This document shows, piece by piece, positions 50,139 to 58,357 of a stretch of 64,000 nt of DNA (its first letter is position 1; the number at the start of each line of letters is the position of its first letter). Source of the DNA: Maritimibacter alkaliphilus (lineage in GTDB: Bacteria > Pseudomonadota > Alphaproteobacteria > Rhodobacterales > Rhodobacteraceae). Location of the stretch: positions 310,001-374,000 of the forward strand of contig NZ_JAHVIT010000002.1 of NCBI RefSeq assembly GCF_019801605.1, read 5' to 3'. A program made the translations under genes and the position numbers. The notes under the pieces are model-generated. The model worked only from the letters and a program-made list of their open reading frames with translations, made no database searches and had not been told where the DNA came from.

Positions 50139-51593
50139 ATGTCTCTCTCAGGTGCTCTGTCCAACGCGCTCAGCGGATTGACGGCAACGTCCCGTGCGGC
50201 GACCGTGGTCTCCTCCAACATTTCCAATGCCCTGACCGAGAGTTATGGCAGGCGCTCGATCAACCTCTCCTCGCGGGCCACCGGCTCCTATGGCGGGGTG
50301 CAGATCGACAGCGTCTCGCGCCACATGAACCAGTTCCTCCTCGGGGACCTGCGTCTTGCCGAGGGCGAACTGGCCGGGGCGGATACGCTCGCCACCTATC
50401 ACCAGCGGATCGAGGATCTACTCGGCACGCCGGAGGACGCCGGCTCGCTCACGGATGTCGTCGCGCGGTTCGAAAGCAGCCTGATCTCCGCCATCAGCCG
50501 CCCCGACCTGACCGAGCGGCTGTCGGGGGTGCTGACGGCGGCGCAGGACCTGGCCGGGGCCTTCAACGATGTCTCCGATGGTATCCAGACCATCCGCGAG
50601 GAGGCCGATACAGAGATCGACGCCGCCGTCTCGCGGATCAACGACCTGCTGCTTCAGGCCGAAACCCTCAACAGCGATATTGCCCGCACCCTCAACACCG
50701 GTGGGGATGCGGCGGCGCTGATGGACCACCTGCAGTCGGTGGTTGACGAACTCTCCGGCTACATCCCGGTGACGCAGGTGCCGCGAGACAATGGCACTGT
50801 GGCCCTCGTCAGCCCCGGCGGGGCGATCCTGCTTGACGGGCGCGCGGCCCAGCTCTCCTTCGTCCGCACCAACGTGATCGCGCCGCACATGACACTCGAG
50901 AACGGGCTGCTGTCCGGCCTCACACTCAACGGAAATGACATTCGCACCGGCAGCGAGGGCGGGCCGATCGCGGGCGGGCGCCTCGGCGCGCTCTTCGAGA
51001 TACGCGACAGCCAGGCGACCGAGATCCAGGGAATGGTGGATTCTGCCGCCCGCGACCTGATCGAACGGTTCCAGGATGCCGGTATCGACCCCACCCGCGC
51101 GAGTGGCGATGCGGGGCTTTTCACCGACCTGGGGCTGGTTTTCGACCCTGCCGACGAGACGGGCATTGCCGGGCGCATCGGCATCAATGCCCTGGTCGAC
51201 CCGGCCTCGGGCGGCGCGACCTGGCGCCTGCGCGATGGGCTGGGGGCGACGGGCCCCGGCAGTGCCGGCGATTCCCTCCTGCTGCAGGACATGCTGGACG
51301 CCATGGATGAAACGCGGACGCCCAGCCTGCCTGCCTTCGGGACAGCGGGGCTGAGCACCACGTCCATCGCGGCGACGGTCCTCTCGCTCGCCGCGACGGG
51401 CCGCAACGCGGCGGAACAACACCTGAGTTTCTCGGCCACGCGACAGGAGGAGCTGAAGTCCCGCCTGCTGGCCGAAGGTGTCGACACCGATCAGGAAATG
51501 CAGCGCCTTCTGCTGATCGAACAGGCTTATGCCGCCAATGCCAAGGTGGTCCAGACCGTCGACGAAATGATCAACGCGCTGCTGAGGATCTGA
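50139..51593 (+). CDS. flgK: Hook-filament junction protein FlgK (HAP1)
   Basis: 484 aa. The N-terminus SLSGALSNALSGLTATSRAATVVSSNISNALTESYGRRSINLSS and C-terminus LLLIEQAYAANAKVVQTVDEMINALLRI are the conserved coiled D0 segments of FlgK. It caps the hook and connects to filament via FlgL, whose gene follows after 3 bp. Confidence 0.93.
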   Translation: MSLSGALSNALSGLTATSRAATVVSSNISNALTESYGRRSINLSSRATGSYGGVQIDSVSRHMNQFLLGDLRLAEGELAGADTLATYHQRIEDLLGTPEDAGSLTDVVARFESSLISAISRPDLTERLSGVLTAAQDLAGAFNDVSDGIQTIREEADTEIDAAVSRINDLLLQAETLNSDIARTLNTGGDAAALMDHLQSVVDELSGYIPVTQVPRDNGTVALVSPGGAILLDGRAAQLSFVRTNVIAPHMTLENGLLSGLTLNGNDIRTGSEGGPIAGGRLGALFEIRDSQATEIQGMVDSAARDLIERFQDAGIDPTRASGDAGLFTDLGLVFDPADETGIAGRIGINALVDPASGGATWRLRDGLGATGPGSAGDSLLLQDMLDAMDETRTPSLPAFGTAGLSTTSIAATVLSLAATGRNAAEQHLSFSATRQEELKSRLLAEGVDTDQEMQRLLLIEQAYAANAKVVQTVDEMINALLRI

Positions 51594-51596
51594 CCT

Positions 51597-52604
51597 ATGT
51601 CCCTCACCTCCATCGGCGATCTCGCCCAGTCCTACATGATGCGGCGCCAGAACACGGCGCTGAAGGCCCAGATGAACCAGTTGGTGCAGGAGTTGTCTTC
51701 CGGCAAGACCGCGGATATCGCGCGTCATCTGTCAGGCAGCTACGCCTACCTGTCCGACATTGACCGGAACCTCACCCTCAATCGGGCCTATGAAGATGCC
51801 ACGAGCGAGGCCGCGCTGTTCAGCGATGGCATGCAAGCGGCACTGGAGAATTTCCAGACGGTTTCGGAGGGTCTCGGGTTGGCCGCGCTCTCCAGCGGGT
51901 CGGCCAACCTCGCCGAGGCTGTTCATGCGACCACGACGCGCGCGGTGTCCGATTTCGGATTGCTGGTGACGACGCTGAATTCGGATCAGGCGGGCCGCGC
52001 CCTCTTCGCTGGTGAAACTGTGGACAGTGCCGCCCTCGCCAGCGGCGCAGATATCCTTGCCGACCTGCGCACGGAGCTTGCGGGGGAAACCACCCTCGCG
52101 GGGGTGCAGGCGAAACTCGATGCCTGGTTCGAGGACCCGGGCGGCGGCTTCGAGACAGCCGCCTATCTTGGCAGCGCCGAGGACCTGCCACCGCTGCGGC
52201 TTGGCGAAGGGGAAACGGTCGATCTGGGCCTCCGCGCGGACGATCCTGCCCTGCGGGTCCTCCTGAAACATGCCGCGATGGCCGCGCTTGCAGGAGACAG
52301 CGCGCTGTCCTTCGATATCGATCTCCAGAAGCAGATGCTGACCGCGGCGGGTGAAGGGCTTACCTTCGACCAGGTGGGGCTCACCCAGATCAGGGCGGAT
52401 CTCGGTTACGTTCAATCGCGCGCGGAGGAGGCCTCCACGCGGCTCTCGGCGGAGCGGACCTCCTACGAGATCGCACGCACCGGCTTGCTGGAAGCGGACC
52501 CCTACGAGACCGCCAGTCGTCTCGAAGACGTGCAGTTCCAACTGGAGGCGCTCTATGCTGTCACCGCCCGCATGGCGCGCCTCTCGCTGACGAGCTACCT
52601 GTGA
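51597..52604 (+). CDS. flgL: Hook-filament junction protein FlgL (HAP3)
   Basis: 335 aa flagellin-like protein. The N-terminal helix (SYMMRRQNTALKAQMNQLVQELSSGKTADIARHLSGSYAYLSDIDRNL) and C-terminal YVQSRAEEASTRLSAERTSYEIARTGLLEADPYETASRLEDVQFQLEALYAVTARMARLSLTSYL are typical. Directly after flgK. Its stop overlaps the GTG of flgI. Confidence 0.88.
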   Translation: MSLTSIGDLAQSYMMRRQNTALKAQMNQLVQELSSGKTADIARHLSGSYAYLSDIDRNLTLNRAYEDATSEAALFSDGMQAALENFQTVSEGLGLAALSSGSANLAEAVHATTTRAVSDFGLLVTTLNSDQAGRALFAGETVDSAALASGADILADLRTELAGETTLAGVQAKLDAWFEDPGGGFETAAYLGSAEDLPPLRLGEGETVDLGLRADDPALRVLLKHAAMAALAGDSALSFDIDLQKQMLTAAGEGLTFDQVGLTQIRADLGYVQSRAEEASTRLSAERTSYEIARTGLLEADPYETASRLEDVQFQLEALYAVTARMARLSLTSYL

Positions 52605-53767
52605 GGGCCTGGGGTCTGGATATCGGGCCTTGGGCGGGGGCTTGCGGCTGGTACGGGGGGTGGCTGCGATTGCGTATCGCTGCAGTGATCCTTGCCCTTT
52701 GCGCGGGGATGCCTGCGGACGCGGCCCCGGTGCGGCTGAAGGATCTGGTCGAGTTCGATGGCGTCCGGGGCAACGACCTGGTCGGCTATGGTCTTGTGGT
52801 CGGTCTGGACGGGACCGGCGATGGCCTCCGGAACGCACCGTTCACCGAGGAAATCATGACCAATATCCTCGAGCGTCTCGGGGTGAACGTCACCGGTGAG
52901 CAGTTCCGGCCCAAGAACGTGGCGGCCGTGCTCGTCACTGCCGAACTGCCGCCCTTCTCACGCGCCGGGTCTCAGATCGATGTCACGGTGTCCGCGATCG
53001 GTGATGCGGGCAGCCTCCTGGGTGGCACGCTTGTGATGACACCGCTGAATGCCGCGGATGGACAGATCTATGCCGTGGCGCAGGGGACCGTCATCGCCGG
53101 CGGGGCGCGGGCCGAGGGGGAGGCCGCCAGTGTTACCCAGGGGGTGCCGACCTCGGGCGTGATCCCCTCAGGCGCGCGGGTCGAACAGGAAATCGACTTC
53201 GCCCTAAGCGACCTGCAGCAACTCCGCCTCGCGCTGCGTGTACCGGATTTCACGACCGCGGCTCGGATCGAGCAGGCGATCAATCGCGAGTTCGGCCGCG
53301 GTGTCGCGCTGATGCTCGACGCGGGGACCGTTGCGCTCGACGTCGGGGCGACGCGGATGCGGTCCACGGCGCATGCCCTCGGCCGGGTCGAGAATATCCT
53401 GGTCCAGCCGGAGCGGAAGGCGCGGGTGGTGGTGGATCAGCGGTCCGGCACGATCGTGATGGGGGATGACGTGCGGATCAGCCGAGTCGCCGTGAGCCAG
53501 GGGAATCTGACCTTGCGGATCGAGGAGTCGCCACTCGTCGTGCAGCCGAACCCCTTCAGCGAAGGACAAACCCTCGTTGTTCCGCGCAGCCGCGCTCAGA
53601 TCGATGAGGAGCCCGGCACCGGACTGGCCGAGGTACCGGAGGGTACCTCCCTGTCCGAGGTCATCGCCGGGCTGAACGCGCTCGGGGTGTCTCCGCGCGA
53701 CATGATCGACATTCTCAAGAGTATCAAGGCGGCCGGGGCCCTGCATGCAGAATTCCTCGTCCGGTAG
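52601..53767 (+). CDS. flgI: Flagellar P-ring protein FlgI
   Basis: 388 aa from GTG 52601, which overlaps the flgL stop (GTGA). A signal peptide ends near GMPADAAPVRLKDLVEFDGVRGNDLVGYGLVVGLDGTGDG; the family body continues with SAIGDAGSLLGGTLVMTPL, ALRVPDFTTAARIEQAIN and DIIDILK-like MIDILKSIKAAGALHAEFLVR. Because 25 residues precede the hydrophobic stretch, a TTG at 52670 is a credible alternative start. Confidence 0.93.
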   Translation: MRAWGLDIGPWAGACGWYGGWLRLRIAAVILALCAGMPADAAPVRLKDLVEFDGVRGNDLVGYGLVVGLDGTGDGLRNAPFTEEIMTNILERLGVNVTGEQFRPKNVAAVLVTAELPPFSRAGSQIDVTVSAIGDAGSLLGGTLVMTPLNAADGQIYAVAQGTVIAGGARAEGEAASVTQGVPTSGVIPSGARVEQEIDFALSDLQQLRLALRVPDFTTAARIEQAINREFGRGVALMLDAGTVALDVGATRMRSTAHALGRVENILVQPERKARVVVDQRSGTIVMGDDVRISRVAVSQGNLTLRIEESPLVVQPNPFSEGQTLVVPRSRAQIDEEPGTGLAEVPEGTSLSEVIAGLNALGVSPRDMIDILKSIKAAGALHAEFLVR

Positions 53768-53837
53768 CGCGCGGAGATTCGGGGTCCGCCGCCGCGTGCC
53801 GCATCGCGCCATGTTTATGACAACAAGGCCACGAGGC

Positions 53838-53866
53838 TTGTCCGCTTGTGACGGCCTCGGTATGAC
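53838..53866 (+). promoter_or_regulatory. Candidate promoter of the LacI-family gene
   Basis: TTGTCC (53838-53843), 17 nt, TATGAC (53861-53866), about 120 bp before the ATG. Moderate match with ideal spacing. The remaining flgI-to-lacI gap shows no other feature. Confidence 0.35.
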
Positions 53867-53987
53867 CATCGGCAGCCAGTGCTGTGCCCGGCCTTGAGGT
53901 CCCTGCGCAGCGGAGGGCACCGACAGGACAGGCGCGGAGTTTTGAGCATGCAATGTCAGGCACTCAGGGGCCGGTGGGCGGAGCGGG

Positions 53988-55034
53988 ATGTCTGACAGGA
54001 CACCGCCATCACGGGCAATGGGCAGGGGCGGTTCCGGCAGCCGGATCACCATGGCGGCGATCGGCAAGTTGGCCGGTGTGTCCCAGGTCACGGTGTCCAG
54101 GGCCCTGTCGCATCCCGAGAAAGTGTCGCCCGACACGTTGAAGCGCATCCGCGAGGCGATCGAGGTGACCGGTTTCGTGCCGAATGCGCTCGCCGGGGCG
54201 CTCTCGTCGCGCAGAACGCAGCTCATCACGGCGCTGATCCCCACGATGACGAACATCGTCTATGCCAGCCTGCTGCATTCCTTCTCGGACATCATGCGCA
54301 GCTACGGCTACCAGATCATGCTGTCCGAGACCGGGTTCGACCCCGATATGGAGGAGCAACTCGTCGCGACGCTCTTGTCGCGTCGCCCCGATGGTATCCT
54401 GCTCTGGGGGCTTCAGCACACGGCGTCAACGCGACGGATGTTGTTGAATGCAGATATCCCGGTGGTGGAGGTCTGGGACCTGACCGAGACGCCGATCGAC
54501 TGTTCGGTGGGCTTTTCTCAGTTCGACGCCGGGCAGGCCGTCGCCCGTTTCGCCCACGAACGCGGCTATCGTCGGGCGGCGACGGTCAACACATCCGATG
54601 TGCGGACCCTCACGCGCCGGGATGGGTTCATTTCCCGCTTTACCGAGCTCAGCGGCATGCCGGTGCTGTCGATCGACACCCCCGCCGGGGCGCCGACCCT
54701 CGGCCAGGGACGTGCGGCTCTGCGTGAGTTGATAGATCGCAGGGGGTTCTCGGATGGCGTGATTTTCTGCGGGTCGGACCAGTTCGCCCATGGGCTGCTG
54801 ATCGAAGCGCAGACACGGGGCCTGCGAATCCCGGAGGATATCGCCGTCGTCGGCTTCGGCGATCAGGACTTTGCCGCCGACACCGAACCGGCGCTGACCA
54901 CCGTCCGGGTAGACCGTGCCGACCTTGGAGACCGGGCGGCACGGGCGTTGTTGGAGCGGATCGAGGGGACGTCCGACACCCCCGAGGCGGTGATCGACGT
55001 GGGCTTCACCCTGATCCCGCGCGGCTCCGCCTGA
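53988..55034 (+). CDS. LacI/GntR-type transcriptional regulator
   Basis: 348 aa. The helix-turn-helix is TMAAIGKLAGVSQVTVSRALSHPEKVSPDT (about 21-50), followed by the LacI sugar-binding domain (LITALIPTMTNIVYASLLHSFSDIM, PDGILLWGLQ, IAVVGFGDQDFA). It resembles gluconate-type repressors. It is convergent with the 2-oxoadipate enzyme gene, and may control that gene and itself. It does not look like a flagellar regulator. Confidence 0.88.
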   Translation: MSDRTPPSRAMGRGGSGSRITMAAIGKLAGVSQVTVSRALSHPEKVSPDTLKRIREAIEVTGFVPNALAGALSSRRTQLITALIPTMTNIVYASLLHSFSDIMRSYGYQIMLSETGFDPDMEEQLVATLLSRRPDGILLWGLQHTASTRRMLLNADIPVVEVWDLTETPIDCSVGFSQFDAGQAVARFAHERGYRRAATVNTSDVRTLTRRDGFISRFTELSGMPVLSIDTPAGAPTLGQGRAALRELIDRRGFSDGVIFCGSDQFAHGLLIEAQTRGLRIPEDIAVVGFGDQDFAADTEPALTTVRVDRADLGDRAARALLERIEGTSDTPEAVIDVGFTLIPRGSA

Positions 55035-55058
55035 GTCGGCTCAAGGTGCGCGGCGGAC

Positions 55059-55084
55059 GGGGCGGCGGGATTGCCCTCCGCCCC
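55059..55084. terminator. GC-rich hairpin between convergent lacI-type and DUF1338 genes
   Basis: GGGGCGG (55059-55065) and CCGCCCC (55078-55084) pair around a 12-nt loop in the 58-bp space between the two stops. No T tract is visible, so the call is weak. Confidence 0.3.
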
Positions 55085-55092
55085 GCCCGAAT

Positions 55093-56478
55093 TCAGCGAC
55101 CGGTCAGCTGGCGCTCGCAGCGTTCGATGGAGGCGCTTTCGAGGCCGGCATAATGCTCGAACATGTCTAGGACCTCGGCACCGAGCGCCTCTTCGAAGGT
55201 CTTCTGGTTCGGGCTGGCCTCAAAGGCCTGGCTCTCGTCATCCCCAAGGTTGGACTGGAAGATGCCCGCCGCGCTGACCGGCAGGAAGTCCTCGTAGACC
55301 AGGGCGTCACAGGTGATGAGCCCCTCCGCCAGCGCCGCCTCGAGGTCGAAGCTCTCGAGCCGGGTCGCCGCGCCGGCGTCGGTCAGGCGATAGCTGAAGT
55401 AGGCGAGCCCCTCTTTGCGCATCTCCTCCCAGTCGTCGGGGAAGGCGGTGAAGGTCTCGGCCAGCGTCGCGCGATACTCATCGGCATTGCTACCGTCGCC
55501 AGCGGGACGGCAGCGCCCGCGTGCGGTGTTGAGCAGGCTGTCGTAGAGTGCGCGCCCCTTCGGCGTCAGGGCCGCCCCCCGCTGCTCGATCTCGCCGAAG
55601 CGCGCGGTATGGGACCCGGCAGTCCAGCTTCCGGCGCCGTCGTGGAAGGAGACGACCTCCTCCAGTGCCTTGAAGGACGTCTGGCGCAGGAAGATCGGGC
55701 AGGTCCGGGTCGGCGGGCCTTCGACAACGGCCTTGGGCGCGATGCCCTTGGCGGGCATGCCCTCCTGAACACGATCAATGTCGAGCGTGCGCGGGGTGAG
55801 GTGGTTGATATGCGGCCCGCGGAAGCTGACCACATCGGCGATCAGGCGGTGCGCGTCATGGAGCCGGTGGTAGACCTCGGCGCTGACGAGCGCCCGGTCG
55901 TGCCAGCGGAAGGTTTCGAGCACGGCCTGAACGAAACGCGCGGCATCCGCCTTGTCGAGACCGCCCTCGGCCTCGGCCTTGGCGGTGAGGTCCATGGCCT
56001 CCTGCGTGAAGATCCGGCGGCTGGCGAGGACCTCGCCTGCGAGGTCGCGCAACTCGGCATCCTTCAGGAGGTCGAGGCGGAGCAGCGAGGTGAACACCCG
56101 GAACGGGTTGATGCTGAGCGCATCTGCCGAGATCGGGCGGAAGGCCGTGGAATGCACCGGCACGTTGGCAACGGTGAGGTCGTAGTAGCCGACCGGGAAC
56201 ATCCCCATGACCGCGAAAATCCGACGGATCGTGGCAAGTTCTTCGGCGGTCCCGAGGCGGATCGCGCCGTGGCGTTCGTCGGAAATCCGCTCCAGCCCTT
56301 CCGAGGCTGCCAGCCGGTCACGCAGGCCGGGCGTGGCCTCCAGCGTCTGGTCGTTCACCTCGGCCACCAATTCGAGCAGCGTGCCATAGGCCGGGACCTC
56401 CGTGCGGTACATGTCGGACATGGCCTGCGAAAAGGCCGAGCGAATGGCATCCGCGGTGACGAACTGGGTCTGGGTCAT
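55093..56478 (-). CDS. hglS: 2-oxoadipate dioxygenase/decarboxylase (HglS, DUF1338 family)
   Basis: 461 aa. Family members are Fe(II) enzymes of the vicinal-oxygen-chelate type that convert 2-oxoadipate to D-2-hydroxyglutarate in lysine catabolism. Likely metal ligands are His in VPVHSTAFRPIS, His in INHLTPRTLDID, and Glu in LVYEDFLPVSAAGIF. Length fits the family. It stands between flgI and fliP beside a LacI regulator, away from other lysine genes. Confidence 0.85.
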   Translation of the reverse strand: MTQTQFVTADAIRSAFSQAMSDMYRTEVPAYGTLLELVAEVNDQTLEATPGLRDRLAASEGLERISDERHGAIRLGTAEELATIRRIFAVMGMFPVGYYDLTVANVPVHSTAFRPISADALSINPFRVFTSLLRLDLLKDAELRDLAGEVLASRRIFTQEAMDLTAKAEAEGGLDKADAARFVQAVLETFRWHDRALVSAEVYHRLHDAHRLIADVVSFRGPHINHLTPRTLDIDRVQEGMPAKGIAPKAVVEGPPTRTCPIFLRQTSFKALEEVVSFHDGAGSWTAGSHTARFGEIEQRGAALTPKGRALYDSLLNTARGRCRPAGDGSNADEYRATLAETFTAFPDDWEEMRKEGLAYFSYRLTDAGAATRLESFDLEAALAEGLITCDALVYEDFLPVSAAGIFQSNLGDDESQAFEASPNQKTFEEALGAEVLDMFEHYAGLESASIERCERQLTGR

Positions 56479-56556
56479 GGAGGGTCCTGATCATTGTGGT
56501 TGTGCTGCGGCCTGCCCTGGTGCTGGTGGCCCTGCGAAAAGGTCGGTCTGCCGCTG

Positions 56557-56585
56557 ATGTATGCGTATTCATATGCGCGGGTCAA
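56557..56585 (-). promoter_or_regulatory. Candidate promoter of the DUF1338 gene
   Basis: On the minus strand TTGACC (56585-56580), 17 nt, ATACAT (56562-56557). The spacer holds an imperfect palindrome around GCGCATATGAATACGC, a possible site for the nearby LacI-type protein. The rest of the 280-bp gap to fliP holds only a 6-bp repeat ATGAAT-TGGT-ATTCAT (56706-56721). Confidence 0.35.
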
Positions 56586-56758
56586 TCCCTCAGTAGGGGT
56601 ATGTCCAGCGGGCACCGAAACGCTCCTTATAGGGGTTTGTATCGTGAAACGCGCTTTGGTCGCGCTTGGCCCAGTTCGACTGGGAAGCAGGGAATCGGGC
56701 TTCTTATGAATTGGTATTCATTCATCGAAGGAGGTTGGCGGGCTGTGGCGGCGACGGG

Positions 56759-57481
56759 CTAGACGTAGCTCCGCACGAGGCTGCTGGCGAGGAGGCTCCA
56801 ACCGTCGGCGATGACGAAGAAGGCGAGCTTGAACGGCAGGGAGACGATCGCCGGCGGCACCATCATCATACCCATGGACATCAGCACGGCGGCGACGACG
56901 AGGTCGATGATCAGGAAGGGCAGGTAGATCAGGAAGCCGATCTGGAAGGCGCGCGCGATCTCGGAGAGCATGAAGCTGGGTACGAGCAGCGAGAGTGGTG
57001 CCTCGGCGTCGGGCGGCAGCGTCGCCGTCTCCGGACGCAGGGCCGCGAGCTGCTCGAAGGTTTCGGGCTCCATACGGGCGGCCATGAAGCCCCGGAACGG
57101 GGTAAGCGCGCGGGGCAGAGCCTCTTCGACCGTCATCTGCCCGTCGATCAGGGGTGAGATCCCCTCGGTCCAGGCCGCGGAGAAGACCGGGTCCATCACG
57201 AAATAGGTCAGGAACAGCGCGAGGCTGACGAGCAGCATGTTCGGAGGCGACTGCTGCAGCCCGACCGCCTGCCGCAGGATCGCCAGAACCGTCACAAGGA
57301 AGGGAAAACAGGTCACCATGATCGCGAGTCCGGGCGCGATGGATATCACGGTGACGAGGAGGATCAGCTGGATCCCGCGCGCGGTCAGCGAGGTCCCGTC
57401 GCCGGCGGAGAGGGTGATCTCCTGCGCCGCGACGGGGGAGGCGAGCCAGAGCAGGATGAGCGCGGCGGCGATCAGGCGCAT
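56759..57481 (-). CDS. fliP: Flagellar export gate protein FliP
   Basis: 240 aa. A cleavable signal peptide (MRLIAAALILLWLASPVAA) precedes the four membrane segments. Motifs are ISIAPGLAIMVTCFPFLVTVLAILRQAVGLQQSPPN, LALFLTYFVMDPVF and SFMLSEIARAFQIGFLIYLPFLIIDLVVAAVLMSMGMMMVPP. Core of the type III export gate. It overlaps the fliN stop by one base (TGATG). Confidence 0.96.
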   Translation of the reverse strand: MRLIAAALILLWLASPVAAQEITLSAGDGTSLTARGIQLILLVTVISIAPGLAIMVTCFPFLVTVLAILRQAVGLQQSPPNMLLVSLALFLTYFVMDPVFSAAWTEGISPLIDGQMTVEEALPRALTPFRGFMAARMEPETFEQLAALRPETATLPPDAEAPLSLLVPSFMLSEIARAFQIGFLIYLPFLIIDLVVAAVLMSMGMMMVPPAIVSLPFKLAFFVIADGWSLLASSLVRSYV

Positions 57482-57765
57482 CAGAGGCCTTGGTGCAGGT
57501 CGACGATCTCTGTCAGCCTGACGGCGAGACGGCCCTCCTGATCGCCCTCGATTTCCTCCAACTCGCCGCGGGCGATGAGGCGATCCCCCACGTAGAGATC
57601 GACCGGGTCCTCCACCCGGCGATCAAGGGGGAGGACCGCATCGCATTCCATGGCGAGCAGGTCGCGGATCAGGGGGCGGGCCTTGCCGACAGAGACGATG
57701 ATCTCGATCGGGACGGCGGCGAAGGGCGACCGGCGGGCGCCCTCGGTGGAAGTCTGGTCATCCAT
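57481..57765 (-). CDS. fliN: Flagellar motor switch protein FliN
   Basis: 94 aa, a single SpoA/C-ring domain: VPIEIIVSVGKARPLIRDLLAMECDAVLPLDRRVEDPVDLYVGDRLIARGEL. Part of the rotor C-ring and the export-ATPase docking site. Overlaps fliH by 8 bp and touches fliP. Confidence 0.92.
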   Translation of the reverse strand: MDDQTSTEGARRSPFAAVPIEIIVSVGKARPLIRDLLAMECDAVLPLDRRVEDPVDLYVGDRLIARGELEEIEGDQEGRLAVRLTEIVDLHQGL

Positions 57766-58357
57766 GTTTCACCTCTGCTTCGGTTTGCTGCAGGAATGCG
57801 GCCACGGCGTCCGAGATGCCGTCGAGCACTGCAATCATGTCGATCTGACGCTCGTCCTCGCCGAGCCGGAGGTAGACCTGCCCTTCGGCGAGTGAGGGAT
57901 CCTCGACCAGGGCAACCGGCACACCGAGGTCCCGCTCAAGCGCTGCCTCGAGGCCGGGAGCGGCGTCCGGATGGACGACGATCTCCACCCCGCGGGGTTG
58001 CTCGCCCCGGGCAAGGCTTTGCAGTTCCTCGACAATTCGTGGCAGAAGGGTCTGCTCGGCCAACCGTGGGAGGACCATCCGCACCATATCCTCCAGCAGC
58101 GGGCGAAGGGATTTGAGCAGGTGGGCATGGGCCTCGTGGTAGGTAAAGCTGAGGTCCTGGAGGTTGCGGGCGAACTCGGCGGTGATCTGGCTGCGGTCGT
58201 CGGCCTGGGCCTTCGCGGCATCTTCCCAGCCGGCCTTGTAGCCCTCCTCGTAAGCGGCGACCTTGAGCGCGTCGATCTCCTCCGGGTTGGGGCCCGTACC
58301 GGGCGGAGGCGCCGGCGGGGCCCCGAAATTTTCCAGCAGCTCGGCAAGGCGGGTCAC
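57758..58357 (-). CDS. fliH: FliH-like flagellar assembly protein
   Basis: 199 aa. A proline-rich N-terminus is followed by EEGYKAGWEDAAKAQADDRSQITAEFARNLQDL, a coiled-coil repeat region like FliH and FlbE, and a C-terminal domain (PLLEDMVRMVLPRLAEQTLLPRIVEEL). It would regulate the export ATPase FliI, which is not in the window. GTG start overlaps the fliF stop (GTGA). Confidence 0.78.
   Translation of the reverse strand: MTRLAELLENFGAPPAPPPGTGPNPEEIDALKVAAYEEGYKAGWEDAAKAQADDRSQITAEFARNLQDLSFTYHEAHAHLLKSLRPLLEDMVRMVLPRLAEQTLLPRIVEELQSLARGEQPRGVEIVVHPDAAPGLEAALERDLGVPVALVEDPSLAEGQVYLRLGEDERQIDMIAVLDGISDAVAAFLQQTEAEVKHG

Noticed and set aside
56706-56721. Inverted repeat ATGAAT-TGGT-ATTCAT upstream of fliP
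   Set aside because: Only 6 bp and AT-rich, not near a start codon. Noted as a possible weak site but not called a feature.
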